From contig JAHHGV010000061.1 of assembly GCA_019359695.1 (NCBI GenBank), forward strand, positions 1 to 41,657: 41,657 nt of DNA. The letters are read 5' to 3'. Numbering within the stretch: position 1 is the stretch's first letter; every line of letters starts with the position of its first letter. The translations under genes and the position numbers were made by a program. Below, piece after piece: positions 24,634 through 34,050 of this stretch. The notes beneath the pieces were generated by a model. It searched no databases. It saw only the letters and a list, made by a program, of their open reading frames with translations, and was not told where the DNA came from. The DNA is from Brasilonema angustatum HA4187-MV1. Its GTDB lineage: Bacteria; Cyanobacteriota; Cyanobacteriia; Cyanobacteriales; Nostocaceae.

Positions 24634-25479
24634 ATGTCACTAGCTAATAGCTCTTTGTGGCTAGCTTTGATGATTGGAAATTCCCGACTGCATTGGGCGT
24701 ACTTTACAGGCGATACGCTTATTTATGCTTGGGACACAGACTATCTTCCAGCAGATGTTATCCAGCGACTGTCTCAATCTCAAACGTTGAAGGATTTATT
24801 ACTAGAGATTTTCCCAAACGATGAAGCAACTGGGAAAAAAAGTCCTCACTCCCTCTGTTCCTCCCCTCCTCCTGTAATCCTAGCGTCGGTTGTTCCCAGT
24901 CAAACCGCACTATGGCAAAGTTATCCTAATGTTCGTATCCTTACCTTAGACCAAGTTCCTATAAAGGGAATTTATCCCACACTCGGAATTGATCGTGCGT
25001 TAGCTTTATTGGGTGCTGGGCAGAATTGGGGTTTTCCTATACTGGTGATTGATGCGGGGACAGCACTAACCTTCACTGGTGCAGATGCTAACCAACATTT
25101 GGTTGGAGGCGCAATTCTTCCAGGACTCGGCTTGCAGCTTGCTACTCTTGCTGGAAAAACAGGACAATTACCAACAGTGGAGTTACCCCAGCAACTTCCT
25201 CACAGATATGCTCTAAATACGCCAGAAGCAATACAAAGCGGGGTTATTTACACTCTAGTTGCTGGGATCAAAGATTTTATAGAGGCTTGGTGGCGGGATT
25301 TTCCGCAAGGGAATGTTGTGATGACTGGGGGCGATCGCACTTTGCTAGTAAATTATATGCGATCGCCGCTGAAGGCTCCTAAAGGAGCATCGCAGTTTCC
25401 GGAAATTGTAGATAGTTTGAATGTTGAAGCGAATTTGATTTTTTGGGGAATGCAAAAAACACTTAAGAATTATCAGTAG
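24634..25479 (+). CDS. coaX: type III pantothenate kinase
   Basis: Phosphorylates pantothenate in the first step of coenzyme A synthesis. Acetate/sugar kinase-Hsp70 fold motifs are visible: an N-terminal phosphate loop [12 protein letters not shown] (residues 13-24), then [16 protein letters not shown] (about 114-129), [25 protein letters not shown] and [11 protein letters not shown]. The IGN in place of the usual DIGNT is a small deviation. A stretch after TLLVNYM (about residue 245; [13 protein letters not shown]) appears inserted, and its DNA holds two HIP1 sites and a GCTCCTAAAGGAGC palindrome. Divergent from flv3. Confidence 0.9.
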   Translation: MSLANSSLWLALMIGNSRLHWAYFTGDTLIYAWDTDYLPADVIQRLSQSQTLKDLLLEIFPNDEATGKKSPHSLCSSPPPVILASVVPSQTALWQSYPNVRILTLDQVPIKGIYPTLGIDRALALLGAGQNWGFPILVIDAGTALTFTGADANQHLVGGAILPGLGLQLATLAGKTGQLPTVELPQQLPHRYALNTPEAIQSGVIYTLVAGIKDFIEAWWRDFPQGNVVMTGGDRTLLVNYMRSPLKAPKGASQFPEIVDSLNVEANLIFWGMQKTLKNYQ

Positions 25480-26318
25480 TAAATTTCAGCATTATTTTTA
25501 CTATTAATAAAATTGCGAATATCCCCAGCCACATCTGAGCTACAAGACTCTGGTAAATTATCCTCTGCGTTAGCGACTATTTTCAACTTTGCATGAGGGA
25601 TATATTGAGCGTATAACTGACTCATGGCTATAGCTTCTTTGTTGTCTTTTTCACCTTGTAAAATTAAAACCGGGACTGTTATAAAGGATAATTCGTCGTG
25701 TAGCAATTCTGCTTGAATTTCTAGATGCTGACGTTGGAAGAGAAGCTCACAAGCTGTGGGATATTGCAGCATCACCTGATTAAACTGCCAATCCTGTTCA
25801 ATTTGTTGATCCAAACCAAAGATTTTCATGATCGGACGAAATAGTCGCAACAATTGAAACACCAGTGGTGGACGGTTTACTATCCGCTGCATATTTTCCC
25901 AACGCTTTTTTTGCCCTTGTATTTCTACACCCTCTGGCGCTAGTAACACCAAACCGTTAATTTGTTCTGGATACTTCAAAGCATAACTAGCTGCAATCCA
26001 ACCTCCAAGGGAATCTCCAACTAAGTATACCCTTTGTTGCTTTAAAGCCCGTTTTAAAGTGTGTAGGAGTTGTGCTAAACACTCCACTTGTAAATCAATG
26101 GAATAATGGACATTCGGAAAATCTGACTCGCCAAATCCCAGTAAATCTGGCGCGAAGCAATGGAAATCTTGTGCTAGCATCTCCATAGCGGATATCCACT
26201 GGCTGCTATCTTTCCAAGTACCATGTAAAAAAATAATCGGAGTTCCTTCTCCAATTTCACGCCAGAAAAGCATTCCTTGAGAAGTCTTTATCCGGGAGTT
26301 ACGGAATATAGAATGCAT
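25473..26318 (-). CDS. alpha/beta-hydrolase-fold protein lacking the catalytic histidine
   Basis: 281 residues. The fold is clear: [14 protein letters not shown] (oxyanion HG), LLGFGESD, nucleophile elbow VGDSLGGW (Ser103), [13 protein letters not shown] with the acid. Where the catalytic His is expected (NAGHxxP), the sequence is NAEDNLPES, with Asp at 253. The protein may therefore be inactive as an esterase, or use a different triad. The stop overlaps the convergent coaX end by 7 bases. No operon partner. Confidence 0.8.
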   Translation of the reverse strand: MHSIFRNSRIKTSQGMLFWREIGEGTPIIFLHGTWKDSSQWISAMEMLAQDFHCFAPDLLGFGESDFPNVHYSIDLQVECLAQLLHTLKRALKQQRVYLVGDSLGGWIAASYALKYPEQINGLVLLAPEGVEIQGQKKRWENMQRIVNRPPLVFQLLRLFRPIMKIFGLDQQIEQDWQFNQVMLQYPTACELLFQRQHLEIQAELLHDELSFITVPVLILQGEKDNKEAIAMSQLYAQYIPHAKLKIVANAEDNLPESCSSDVAGDIRNFINSKNNAEIYY

Positions 26319-27118
26319 ATTTAAGAATTTAATGTAAGCGTTATATTAAATATATTTTGATTTGATATTGACAGTTATTGCTAATACAAGACTGCGGAAA
26401 TAAAGTGAAAATTCAAACTTAGCTAAAAGCTTGCGAGATCAGCTATATTTTTGAATTTTAAGATAAGTAAGAGCCCCTGCTTCCAGCGCTCTGAACTCCG
26501 ATGATTTTGAATTGCCAAAGCTGTACTAGATTGTTACTATAAATTCATTTTATTTTCAGCGAACTACTAACTCTTAACTATAGCTCAATACGGTTCGGTT
26601 AAAGCAAAAAACACCAAACCAATGTAGATCAAGTTTCACTTACATTTTTTCTACTTAATTATTAGTCTCAAAAAACACTCTTGAGGGAGCGAAGAAGTGA
26701 GGAAGGTGTTTGTGTCATTCATAACGAGTTGCAATCGCTCCCTGTGGGGCTGTCTTAACTGAAGCGTATGGAATCATCATGAAAGTAGGTACATCAACAT
26801 TGAAAAATGTAAAATAGAGTTTTGGCGATTATAGCTGTCGCCAACTCTATTAGGACATATAGCAAGGAACGCTTAACGCTTAACGCTTAACGCTTAACAG
26901 GGAGCAGGGGTGTGAAAGTCTGGTGATGTCCGTGTTTTCTCATTAGTTCATGTGCTAATCTACCGATGTAAAGGAATGTCTAACTATTTGGTGATAGTTT
27001 CCAGCCCTTACCCGCTGCACGTTAGCCTTGTGGGCGTGGGCTTGCGCTAACGCTCGATTCGTGCGCTTTGCGCTTAGGTAATGACATTTTACGTTTAATT
27101 AAGTTGAGCTACTTATGA
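26319..27118. other. 800-bp intergenic region with repeats
   Basis: No protein gene is supported. Visible are GGGAGCGA near 26685 and its inverse TCGCTCCC near 26735, the CGCTTAA heptamer array (26869-26899), and a GC-richer patch (27010-27080) with CTAACGCTCG and GTGCGCTTTGCGC motifs like the interspersed repeat at 5300. The rest is AT-rich. Confidence 0.5.
26869..26899. repeat. STRR: CGCTTAA heptamers
   Basis: Four perfect tandem copies of CGCTTAA followed by CAG. Confidence 0.9.
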
Positions 27119-27658
27119 TTACGCTAACGTTGTCAAGCCATCTAAATAGTCTTGCAACTGGCGACTATGATCATGAGACATCTGTCCCGGAGGTAACGAA
27201 TCCAGTGGAAAAGCCTGGATTTCCATGACTTCCAAAGTATCTTGAATTTCCATTTTTCCTTGGACTATTGCTTCAGCTACAATACAAATTGAATGAATTC
27301 TAGGATCACGATCTGGTGCGGAGTAGACACCAACTAAACGTCGAATTGATAGCAGTTCTAGTCCTGTTTCTTCCATCAACTCTCGTCGGATAGCATTAGG
27401 AACATCCTCTCCCCAGTCCACTATACCTCCAGGTAATGCCCATAAACCGTTGTCGCGCCGCCGGATCAGCACAATTCGACCATCCGGTAAAATAGGGATT
27501 ATGCTCGTACCAGTAATGGGATGACGGAAGATAATACCCAGTACGGTTTGCCCAATGCGCCATAAGTTACGTGTGGACTGAACAGCCACTGCAAAAAAAG
27601 CAAGAATGTTCAATTTTAAAATCTTTGGCTTGTAGTGTAGAGTTTCCCCACCATTCAC
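27119..27658 (-). CDS. Nudix hydrolase
   Basis: 179 residues. A complete Nudix box, G-x5-E-x7-REL-x-EE-x-GL, spans about residues 76-98 (GGIVDWGEDVPN and AIRRELMEETGL). It hydrolyses a nucleoside diphosphate linked to another group; the substrate is not deducible. The core is preceded by about 45 residues including a hydrophobic amphipathic stretch (NILAFFAVAVQ) that may be an extra helix at a membrane. Start is the ATG at 27658; the C-terminal SHDHSRQLQDYLDGL is ordinary. Single gene with no operon partner. Confidence 0.92.
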   Translation of the reverse strand: MNGGETLHYKPKILKLNILAFFAVAVQSTRNLWRIGQTVLGIIFRHPITGTSIIPILPDGRIVLIRRRDNGLWALPGGIVDWGEDVPNAIRRELMEETGLELLSIRRLVGVYSAPDRDPRIHSICIVAEAIVQGKMEIQDTLEVMEIQAFPLDSLPPGQMSHDHSRQLQDYLDGLTTLA

Positions 27659-28135
27659 ATTTTTTCAACTGAAATGTTGAGTTGCGTACGATACAACAAT
27701 GTTTGTGGTTTGGGATTTCATTCTAACGATTAACGTAGAATTAATGTAGATTCTAGCATTTACTTAAACTCAGAGTCCTGTACGTCTGAATACATAGATT
27801 TCTGACTCCAGCAAATTTTTAACTTCTAGCAAAAACACTATACTTGCTCTAATGACAAGTAATTCTCATAATTTTGATTTCTTCTATTCCTTGCCTGAAT
27901 AAACCAAGAGTTTTGCAATACAAGGATTCTATAGTGTGCTTTACCAAGTGTAAGCATCGCTATGATTTTACATATTATTAGTTTGTCTTTTAACTTATAA
28001 TATGCTACACTAGCGTACCGTCTAAAATTATTAAGTTGCAAAACTAGGCTAAATTTATATAAGTAATACCAATACCTGTTATTGCCTACAATCAGCCTAG
28101 AAGTAGCTTTTTTGTTGTTTATTAATGAGGTGAAC
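27659..28135. other. AT-rich intergenic stretch
   Basis: 477 bases with no supported gene; a 106-residue minus-strand ORF across it has no family features and overlaps the next gene. The last bases carry GAGGTGAAC, the ribosome binding site of the small protein at 28136. Confidence 0.5.
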
Positions 28136-28303
28136 ATGGCTAAGCGCCGTAATCCCAAGAAAGAAAAGGCGCTACGGAACCAGGCGTATGCCCGAAAGTT
28201 TCGTAAACGGACTACAACGGGACGTTTCCAAAGAAGGTTCCAACAAAGACCGCCGAAGAATGAAGAGGATGAGGGCGCAGCATCAATTGCTGCTGCTGAA
28301 TAA
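28136..28303 (+). CDS. small basic conserved cyanobacterial protein
   Basis: A 55-residue protein starting MAKRRNPKKEKALRN, strongly basic for the first 45 residues and ending in an acidic/Ala tail (NEEDEGAASIAAAE). GAGGTGAAC just before the ATG at 28136 fixes the start; a longer reading frame from 28082 lacks such support. Basic heads of this kind suggest RNA or ribosome binding, but that is an inference and no family function is known to me. Confidence 0.75.
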   Translation: MAKRRNPKKEKALRNQAYARKFRKRTTTGRFQRRFQQRPPKNEEDEGAASIAAAE

Positions 28304-28350
28304 GTTCTCTGTGAGAATTTATTTTGCCTGATCGCTTTTTAAGGTGTGAG

Positions 28351-28369
28351 GGCGTACATTATGTACGCC
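28351..28369. terminator. bidirectional hairpin between the small basic gene and argH
   Basis: A perfect 9-bp inverted repeat GGCGTACAT/ATGTACGCC around a single T, placed between convergent genes. On the plus strand it is followed by TTTG, a weak T run. Confidence 0.55.
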
Positions 28370-28377
28370 TTTGTAGG

Positions 28378-29766
28378 TTATTTAGCAGTCATTTGGGCGC
28401 GGGCGCTAAGGAGTGCGCCTTTGACTTGTGCAAAGCCTGTGCCACCGTAGCTATTACGAGCTGCAACCACTTGCTGGGGTAAAATTGCCTGGTAAATGTC
28501 TTCTGCAAATACTGGATGAAGTTGTTGCCACTCCTCCAAGCTCAAATCTTTGAGGAGTTTTCCGGCAGCAATACTGGTTTTGACGACTTTTCCCACAAGA
28601 TTGTATGCTTCTCGGAAAGGAACACCCCGTGCAGCAAGATAGTCTGCTACATCAGTAGCATTAGAAAAGTCTTCTGCGACAGCTTCTGCCAAGCGCTGAG
28701 TACGAAATTCTAAACCTTCTCGAAGTAAAACTGTCATTGCTTCTAAACAAGCTTTGAGTGTGACGACACTATCAAATAAACCTTCTTTGTCCTCTTGCAG
28801 GTCTTTGTTGTAAGCCAAGGGTAGCCCCTTCATCATGACCAACATTGCCTGAAGATGACCAAATACACGTCCAGTTTTCCCGCGCACCAATTCCGGTACG
28901 TCGGGGTTCTTTTTTTGGGGCATAATGCTGGAACCTGTCGCGCAGCTATCGTTAAGAGTCACAAAGCTAAATTCCTCTGATGCCCAAAGAATGACTTCTT
29001 CTGATAGACGACTGAGGTGAACCATAATCAGACTAGCAGCACAGAGAAATTCGATCGCAAAATCGCGATCGCTCACTCCATCAAGACTATTTGCATAAAC
29101 TCCCTCAAAATCCAAAAGTTTTGCTGTATAGTGGCGGTCTATAGGGAAAGTCGTTCCTGCCAAAGCACCGCACCCCAATGGTGAAATATTAACTCGATGA
29201 GAAACATCTCCTAAACGTTCCCAGTCACGTTGCGCCATATGAAAATATGCCAGCAAATGATGAGCTAAACTCAAAGGTTGGGCACGTTGCAGGTGAGTAT
29301 AACCAGGAATCAGCGTTTCAACGTTTTTTTCAGCGATATCAAGTAATACTTGTTGAAATTCTCGCAATTGGTTGCGGATTTGTTGAATTTGGTCGCGGAG
29401 ATAGAGTCTAGTATCAGTACCTACTTGGTCATTGCGGGAGCGAGCAGTGTGTAACTTTTTACCTAAGTCGCCAACAATTTCCACAAGACGCCGCTCAACA
29501 GCAAAATGTACGTCTTCTGCTTCGATACCTGGGTGAAATTTGTCTTGGCGATATTCCTGACGAATTTGCTCTAAACCTGTAACGAGTTGCTCTCCTTCTT
29601 CCTGAGAAATGATACCGGTGTGAGCTAGCATTTTGGCATGAGCTTGAGAGCCAGTGAGGTCATACTCAATTAATTCAATGTCAAAATTAATACTTGCATT
29701 AAACAGAGCGATCGCAGGATGTAGTGCCGATTCAAACCGTTGACTCCAAGTTTGTTGTTTTGTCAT
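28378..29766 (-). CDS. argH: argininosuccinate lyase
   Basis: Last step of arginine synthesis: splits argininosuccinate to arginine and fumarate. 462 residues, standard for the family. The signature [12 protein letters not shown] is at about 281-292; [13 protein letters not shown] (about 106) and the catalytic-histidine strand [16 protein letters not shown] (about 153) are also present. The ATG at 29766 is followed by the expected [10 protein letters not shown]. It begins 21 bases after the GNAT toxin stop on the same strand, so it may share a transcript with that toxin-antitoxin pair. Confidence 0.97.
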   Translation of the reverse strand: MTKQQTWSQRFESALHPAIALFNASINFDIELIEYDLTGSQAHAKMLAHTGIISQEEGEQLVTGLEQIRQEYRQDKFHPGIEAEDVHFAVERRLVEIVGDLGKKLHTARSRNDQVGTDTRLYLRDQIQQIRNQLREFQQVLLDIAEKNVETLIPGYTHLQRAQPLSLAHHLLAYFHMAQRDWERLGDVSHRVNISPLGCGALAGTTFPIDRHYTAKLLDFEGVYANSLDGVSDRDFAIEFLCAASLIMVHLSRLSEEVILWASEEFSFVTLNDSCATGSSIMPQKKNPDVPELVRGKTGRVFGHLQAMLVMMKGLPLAYNKDLQEDKEGLFDSVVTLKACLEAMTVLLREGLEFRTQRLAEAVAEDFSNATDVADYLAARGVPFREAYNLVGKVVKTSIAAGKLLKDLSLEEWQQLHPVFAEDIYQAILPQQVVAARNSYGGTGFAQVKGALLSARAQMTAK

Positions 29767-29787
29767 GAGTGTGGGAAAATTGTGAAG

Positions 29788-30309
29788 TTAACTAAACTCT
29801 CCAATTATGGTTGCCATCGGTAGAAATAGTGAGAGTTCTTGATCTTGAAAAGGAATAAACTCATACTTGAGATAAAATTCCCTTGCCTGAAAATCAATAG
29901 CATCGACTCTCACAGCATATACCCCAATTTCTTGAGAAGCACGAACACCACGGTAGAGAGCATCGGTTAACAATTCCCCTCCCAAACCTTGTCCTTTCAC
30001 TGGATGATCTACAGCTAATCTCCCAATTAGTATCGCTGGAATTGGATAGGCAGGCATTCCACGTTGATAAGATTCCGGTAAAGACTCGTACTCAATGACA
30101 CTGGCGCTGACAGTATAATATCCATCAATTTTCAAACTTTCCGATGCCGGAATTGCCACAAATGTTTTGGCAACTCCCTTATTATGATTTTGCCGCGCAT
30201 ATTTTTTGAGATAATCATTCAAAATCGGATAACCGCAATCAAAAGAATCTCTCTGATGTTTTTTTTCAATTGGTACAAAAGTCCATCTCGCCTCCCTATC
30301 ACTTGTCAT
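29788..30309 (-). CDS. GNAT-type toxin of a DUF1778-GNAT (TacAT/AtaRT-like) module
   Basis: 173 residues with an acetyl-CoA-binding GNAT core: IGRLAVDHPVKGQGLGGELL (about 92-111; the Q/RGxGxG/A motif is KGQGLGG), and a YLKYEFIPF C-terminal strand. The N-terminal FDCGYPILNDYLKKYA and KTFVAI are typical of tRNA-acetylating toxins such as TacT and AtaT, which block charged aminoacyl-tRNA. It overlaps the antitoxin gene by 11 bases, the usual coupling. It appears complete; the target tRNA is unknown. Confidence 0.88.
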   Translation of the reverse strand: MTSDREARWTFVPIEKKHQRDSFDCGYPILNDYLKKYARQNHNKGVAKTFVAIPASESLKIDGYYTVSASVIEYESLPESYQRGMPAYPIPAILIGRLAVDHPVKGQGLGGELLTDALYRGVRASQEIGVYAVRVDAIDFQAREFYLKYEFIPFQDQELSLFLPMATIIGEFS

Positions 30310-30583
30310 ACTTCTTTCTATATTTGTGGATAGCAGATTTGAGTTTTCCTTTGAGTTCTGGCGGATTTTCTATTACTGACATAAACAAATCTCTGTCACG
30401 ATTAGACAGCACTAGCCTTTCATTAGTATCTATATCTTGTTTAGCGGCGGGCAAAACATGAAACAGTGTATAAGCACTCAAAGAAATTCCTTTGAGACTT
30501 GCAGCACGTTCTAATAGTTCTTTTTGTTCTTGGGTGACTCGTAAATCGATGCGACAATCTTTTGCAGATGATAGTTCTGACAT
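30299..30583 (-). CDS. DUF1778 ribbon-helix-helix antitoxin
   Basis: 94 residues. The N-terminal DNA-binding part reads CRIDLRVTQEQKELLERAA (residues 10-28) followed by LKGISLSAYTLFHVL, a ribbon-helix-helix. The C-terminal tail (DRDLFMSVIENPPELKG, then basic KYRKKYDK) is the toxin-binding part, as in TacA. GGAATT precedes the ATG. First gene of the toxin-antitoxin operon, probably autoregulated through its upstream region. Confidence 0.88.
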   Translation of the reverse strand: MSELSSAKDCRIDLRVTQEQKELLERAASLKGISLSAYTLFHVLPAAKQDIDTNERLVLSNRDRDLFMSVIENPPELKGKLKSAIHKYRKKYDK

Positions 30584-30659
30584 GACTAATTCCTAGCTTC
30601 AGCTTAGTCTTTATTTACAGTATAAGTAATAGTGGCGGACAATGTACACACAAAACGTC

Positions 30660-31433
30660 CTACTTCCTTAATTTATAAGCTGTACGCACAATTTGCCCCG
30701 CCAAGACTGCTGCACCAAAACCATTATCAATATTCACTACACCCACACCTGCTGCACAAGAGTTGAGCATTGTCAACAGTGGCGCTAAACCTCCAAAACT
30801 TGCGCCGTAACCAATGCTAGTGGGAACAGCGACAACAGGACAATCTGCCAAACCTGCAACTACGCTAGGTAAAGCGCCTTCCATCCCCGCTACAACAATC
30901 AAGACTGACGCTGATTCAATAACATGGCGGTTATTTAGTAAACGATGAATTCCTGCAACTCCCACATCCCAAAGACGCTGTACATGGAAACCAGAAAGTT
31001 CTGCAGTGACAGCAGCTTCTTCTGCAACAGCTAAATCAGCAGTGCCAGCAGAAAGAATCCCAATTGTGCCAGGATACTGTGGTTCAATGGTAGGAGGAGT
31101 AATTGCACAAATTCGCGCCAAGTTGTAGTAGCGCAAACCTTGAACTTTTGTTTCCAGTGTGGCGAAAACATCTGGTTCTATGCGCGTCGCCATCACCACT
31201 GAGTTACGCTGGCGCATGACTTCCATAATTTGAGCAATTTGATCAGGAGTTTTGCCTAGTCCCCAAATCACTTCAGGAAATCCTGTTCTTAAGGCGCGAT
31301 GATGGTCAACTTTGGCAAAATCGCCTACAGGTTCATAGGCTAAGTGTCTGAGTTTTTCTAGTGCTGTATCTGGAGTTACGTTACCATTGGCAACGGATTC
31401 TAAGAGCGATCGCAAAGATTTATCATCTGTCAT
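30660..31433 (-). CDS. larB: LarB-like nickel-pincer cofactor protein (AIR carboxylase-like)
   Basis: 258 residues with the LarB plan: an N-terminal region LRHLAYEPVGDFAKVDHHR, then a PurE-like (AIRC) domain with GTIGILSAGTADLAVAEEAA, GVAGIHRLL, VVAGMEGALPSVVAGL and PTSIGYGASFGGLAPL. LarB carboxylates nicotinic-acid adenine dinucleotide for the nickel-pincer cofactor; larC and larE are not in the window, so the role here is inferred. The reading frame extends to 31454, but its first residues are encoded by a heptamer repeat, so ATG 31433 is preferred. Confidence 0.88.
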   Translation of the reverse strand: MTDDKSLRSLLESVANGNVTPDTALEKLRHLAYEPVGDFAKVDHHRALRTGFPEVIWGLGKTPDQIAQIMEVMRQRNSVVMATRIEPDVFATLETKVQGLRYYNLARICAITPPTIEPQYPGTIGILSAGTADLAVAEEAAVTAELSGFHVQRLWDVGVAGIHRLLNNRHVIESASVLIVVAGMEGALPSVVAGLADCPVVAVPTSIGYGASFGGLAPLLTMLNSCAAGVGVVNIDNGFGAAVLAGQIVRTAYKLRK

Positions 31434-31480
31434 TTGTCCTTTGTCCTTTGTCATTTGTTAGTTGTTATTTGCTTGTTAAT
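31428..31480. repeat. STRR at the 5' end of larB
   Basis: Tandem CATTTGT/CCTTTGT heptamers run from inside the first larB codons outwards, and give a repeat-encoded extension (MTKDKGQM) to the frame. Confidence 0.75.
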
Positions 31481-31701
31481 GGTTATAGGAGTTTGTAAAA
31501 TGCAAATGTTGGTATTTAATATATACAGTAGTTTCAAGTCAACAAAAATTTCTGTTATATCAGGAAACAGCTTAACGCTTACGTTAAATCGCAATTGTCC
31601 TGTTTTGCTGTTTTACATACCCTAAAATTATAGAAAATATAACTCCAAAACAAATTTTTATCAGCGTCTTAATACCTGATTACATTCTCCGGGCAACAAA
31701 A

Positions 31702-31905
31702 ATGACCGAGGATGAATTAAAGTTGGAGATTGCTATCATGCTCTACAAGCAGGAAAAAATTAGTAGTGGCAAAGCCCGTGCTTGGACTGGACTGACAGTG
31801 ATTGAATTTCAACATGAACTTGCTAAGCGCGGACTCTCTATCAACTATGATGTGCAGGATTTCCAGTCGGATGTCAGAACACTGCAATCGATGGGGTTGC
31901 TGTGA
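31702..31905 (+). CDS. UPF0175-family antitoxin-like protein
   Basis: 67 residues with the UPF0175 pattern: EIAIMLYKQEKISSGKARAW, then TGLTVIEFQHELAKRGLSINY, a helix-turn-helix-like region, then LQSMGLL. Members are usually followed by a DUF3368 PIN-domain ribonuclease toxin; here only the toxin start remains (31902). The ATG at 31702 fits the family start. A decayed toxin-antitoxin module. Confidence 0.8.
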   Translation: MTEDELKLEIAIMLYKQEKISSGKARAWTGLTVIEFQHELAKRGLSINYDVQDFQSDVRTLQSMGLL

Positions 31906-31994
31906 TTGTTGTTAGCGATACATCGCCTATTACGAATCGCTGCGGACATACCTTGAAATTTTTACGCCGACTTACTTATGCTGTGAATAACTGA
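31902..31994 (+). pseudogene. DUF3368 PIN-domain toxin, truncated to its N-terminus
   Basis: A GTG overlapping the antitoxin stop (GTGA) begins VIVVSDTSPITN, the universal opening of DUF3368 PIN toxins with the first acidic residue. After N the sequence departs (RCGHTLKFLRR) and ends at a TGA after 30 codons; full-length toxins have about 150 residues. The rest of the gene has been deleted. Confidence 0.75.
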
Positions 31995-31997
31995 GAC

Positions 31998-33812
31998 TTA
32001 TTCTGCAACTTTAATTTCATATTTATTCCATAACGCTCCTCTTTGAGAACCGAGAGCAGAGAATTTGACATTTTGTAGGCGATCGCGCACTGCTGCTAAT
32101 GATAAAGGATTGACCAAGTAAATGAAAGGTAGATATTCTTGCGAGATACGTTGCGTTTCGGCGTAAATCTCCTTACGCTTGTTTTGGTCAAACTCCTGCG
32201 CTGCTTTTATATAAAGACGACCAATTTCCGCTTCCCATTCCGGAACTTCCCTTCCAATCAGCGGTTCTCGTCCTGGTAGTGGTTTTTGGTTGAAGACGTG
32301 CAAGCCACCATCAGGTGTCCAGACATTTGCTCCATCATGTGGTTCTGCTCCTCCAATAAAGCTTCCAACGTAAGATTCCCAATCGAAGGTATTAGAAAGT
32401 TTGTCTGTGAGGGTATTAAAAGTCATTGGGTTAAAATCAACTTGAATACCAATTTTACTTAAGTCTTGCTTTATTTGTGCCCCCATTGTCACACGGGTTT
32501 TATTTTCAACATTAGTTAACAGAGTGAAGCGTACACGATTCCCGTCAGCATCTAACAATTGGTTTCTGGTATTATATTTGAAACCGGCATTTAAGAGTAA
32601 TTCTTTCGCTTTTTCTGGATTGTCATCATAAATTTTTACATCTTTATTTGGAGGAGTATAAAAGGGGCTTTGAGGGTCAATGGGCGAATTATGTATTGTC
32701 CCAATTCCTCGATATACGTTGATCAGCATTGCTTTTCGGTCAATAGTATGAGCAATTGCTTGCCGAAATCCCAATGTATTAAACCAACGAGATTTTATAG
32801 GGTTAATAAGAGGCTGTCCGTTTCGCCGACCTTTATTTAAATTGAAGGAAATAAAATTGGTAGTAAATTCTGGACCACCATTGTAAATCGTAAACTTTCC
32901 TCTTTTTTCTTCTCGCTTCAACAAAGAAAAGTTTTCCGGAGTCACCGCAACTGTATCTAATCCACCAGAACGAAATTGTAGAATCATCGTATCGGAAGAT
33001 TCAATAATTTGCCAAATAATTCGCTCGGTATAAGGCAATTGATTACCTTGGCTATCTTTACGCCAGTAGTGAGAATTACGCCTAAACACGACACGTTGAC
33101 TAGGAACGTAACGTTCTATTTTATAAGGACCATTAACAATAATTTTGGCAGGTTCAGTACCTGTTCCCCAAGTCGAGAGAAATAGAGGATTTCCCTTGGC
33201 ATCTTGAGATTGAAGAGATGCTTCTAAGGCATGTTTTGGCAAGATCCCAACTGAATTTGTTGATGATCCACTTGTTGTATAGAGAAAAGGTGAAAACGGT
33301 TCAGGAAATGTAAATTCAACTCGACGATTATCTATTTTTCTTATTTTGGGGAAAGCCGCACTGGAACCGATTTTAAGTCCATCTTTCCAATCAGTAGGAA
33401 TTTTGGGATTAAAAATAATATCTTGATAGGTGAAGATGACATCATCAGCAGTCAGTGGTTCGCCATCAGACCATTTTAAATTCTCGCGCAGAGTAAAAGT
33501 AATCAGTTTTTTATCATCAGAAATTTTCCAAGATTCAGCTAAGGCTGGCTCAATTTTGCCCGTCATACCGTTAAGGGTTGTTAGTCCTTCAGCGGTAAAC
33601 AAAAAAACGTGAGGATACTCTTGATTGAAGGCGTAGTTAAAGGTTTTTGGATCACCTAAAGTTGTAGTAACCCATTGGGATGCTTGCGCCGCCTGAGTTT
33701 TAAAATTGGCTGGGTTGCAGCTGGTGAAAATGAGCTGACAAGTCAGCCAGAGAGTTAATATCAGAAAAATTGAAAGCCAGCGACGCCGAAATGGAAAAAA
33801 GACAAACATCAT
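31998..33812 (-). CDS. family 5 ABC substrate-binding lipoprotein (peptide/opine-type)
   Basis: 604 residues, the third member of a tandem set. A lipoprotein signal ends in LIFTSC-NPANFK (Cys near 32). The family 5 core follows: LGDPKTFNYAFNQEYP, GKIEPALAESWKISDDKKLI and FTLRENLKWSDGEPLTADDV. Further on are IVNGPYKIERYVPSQRVVFR, the helix LGFRQAIAHTIDRKAML and SRWFNTLGFR. These proteins bind oligopeptides or similar ligands for ABC uptake. No permease or ATPase genes accompany it. Its DNA holds a 31-base segment duplicated downstream of the next gene. Start ATG at 33812. Confidence 0.9.
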   Translation of the reverse strand: MMFVFFPFRRRWLSIFLILTLWLTCQLIFTSCNPANFKTQAAQASQWVTTTLGDPKTFNYAFNQEYPHVFLFTAEGLTTLNGMTGKIEPALAESWKISDDKKLITFTLRENLKWSDGEPLTADDVIFTYQDIIFNPKIPTDWKDGLKIGSSAAFPKIRKIDNRRVEFTFPEPFSPFLYTTSGSSTNSVGILPKHALEASLQSQDAKGNPLFLSTWGTGTEPAKIIVNGPYKIERYVPSQRVVFRRNSHYWRKDSQGNQLPYTERIIWQIIESSDTMILQFRSGGLDTVAVTPENFSLLKREEKRGKFTIYNGGPEFTTNFISFNLNKGRRNGQPLINPIKSRWFNTLGFRQAIAHTIDRKAMLINVYRGIGTIHNSPIDPQSPFYTPPNKDVKIYDDNPEKAKELLLNAGFKYNTRNQLLDADGNRVRFTLLTNVENKTRVTMGAQIKQDLSKIGIQVDFNPMTFNTLTDKLSNTFDWESYVGSFIGGAEPHDGANVWTPDGGLHVFNQKPLPGREPLIGREVPEWEAEIGRLYIKAAQEFDQNKRKEIYAETQRISQEYLPFIYLVNPLSLAAVRDRLQNVKFSALGSQRGALWNKYEIKVAE

Positions 33813-33969
33813 GAAACAGATACTATAGGAATCCGGTTTGATTTGGTGAACAGCTCGTCAGGGCGCTTAACAGGGAAAAAGCAATACAGGTATACTGAGT
33901 TTTTTTCAAAAATCAAATAGGAGTCCTATATAATCTTCTGGCAATCATACACCTTATAAAGCTTCCGCT

Positions 33970-34000
33970 GGGTTGTTAGTCCTTCAGCGGTAAACAAAAA
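33970..34000. repeat. 31-base duplication of SBP coding sequence
   Basis: Identical to 33575-33605 (inside the 604-residue SBP gene), in the same orientation, in the 238-base gap before the next SBP gene. Probably left by rearrangement among the copies. Confidence 0.8.
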
Positions 34001-34050
34001 TTGGTTGCTTTTATATTTTGCAGCCTGAATTTAGCCCAACCTATACACAA

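Noticed and set aside
27838-28158. 106-residue minus-strand ORF
   Set aside because: No family motif and overlaps the well-supported start of the small basic gene at 28136.
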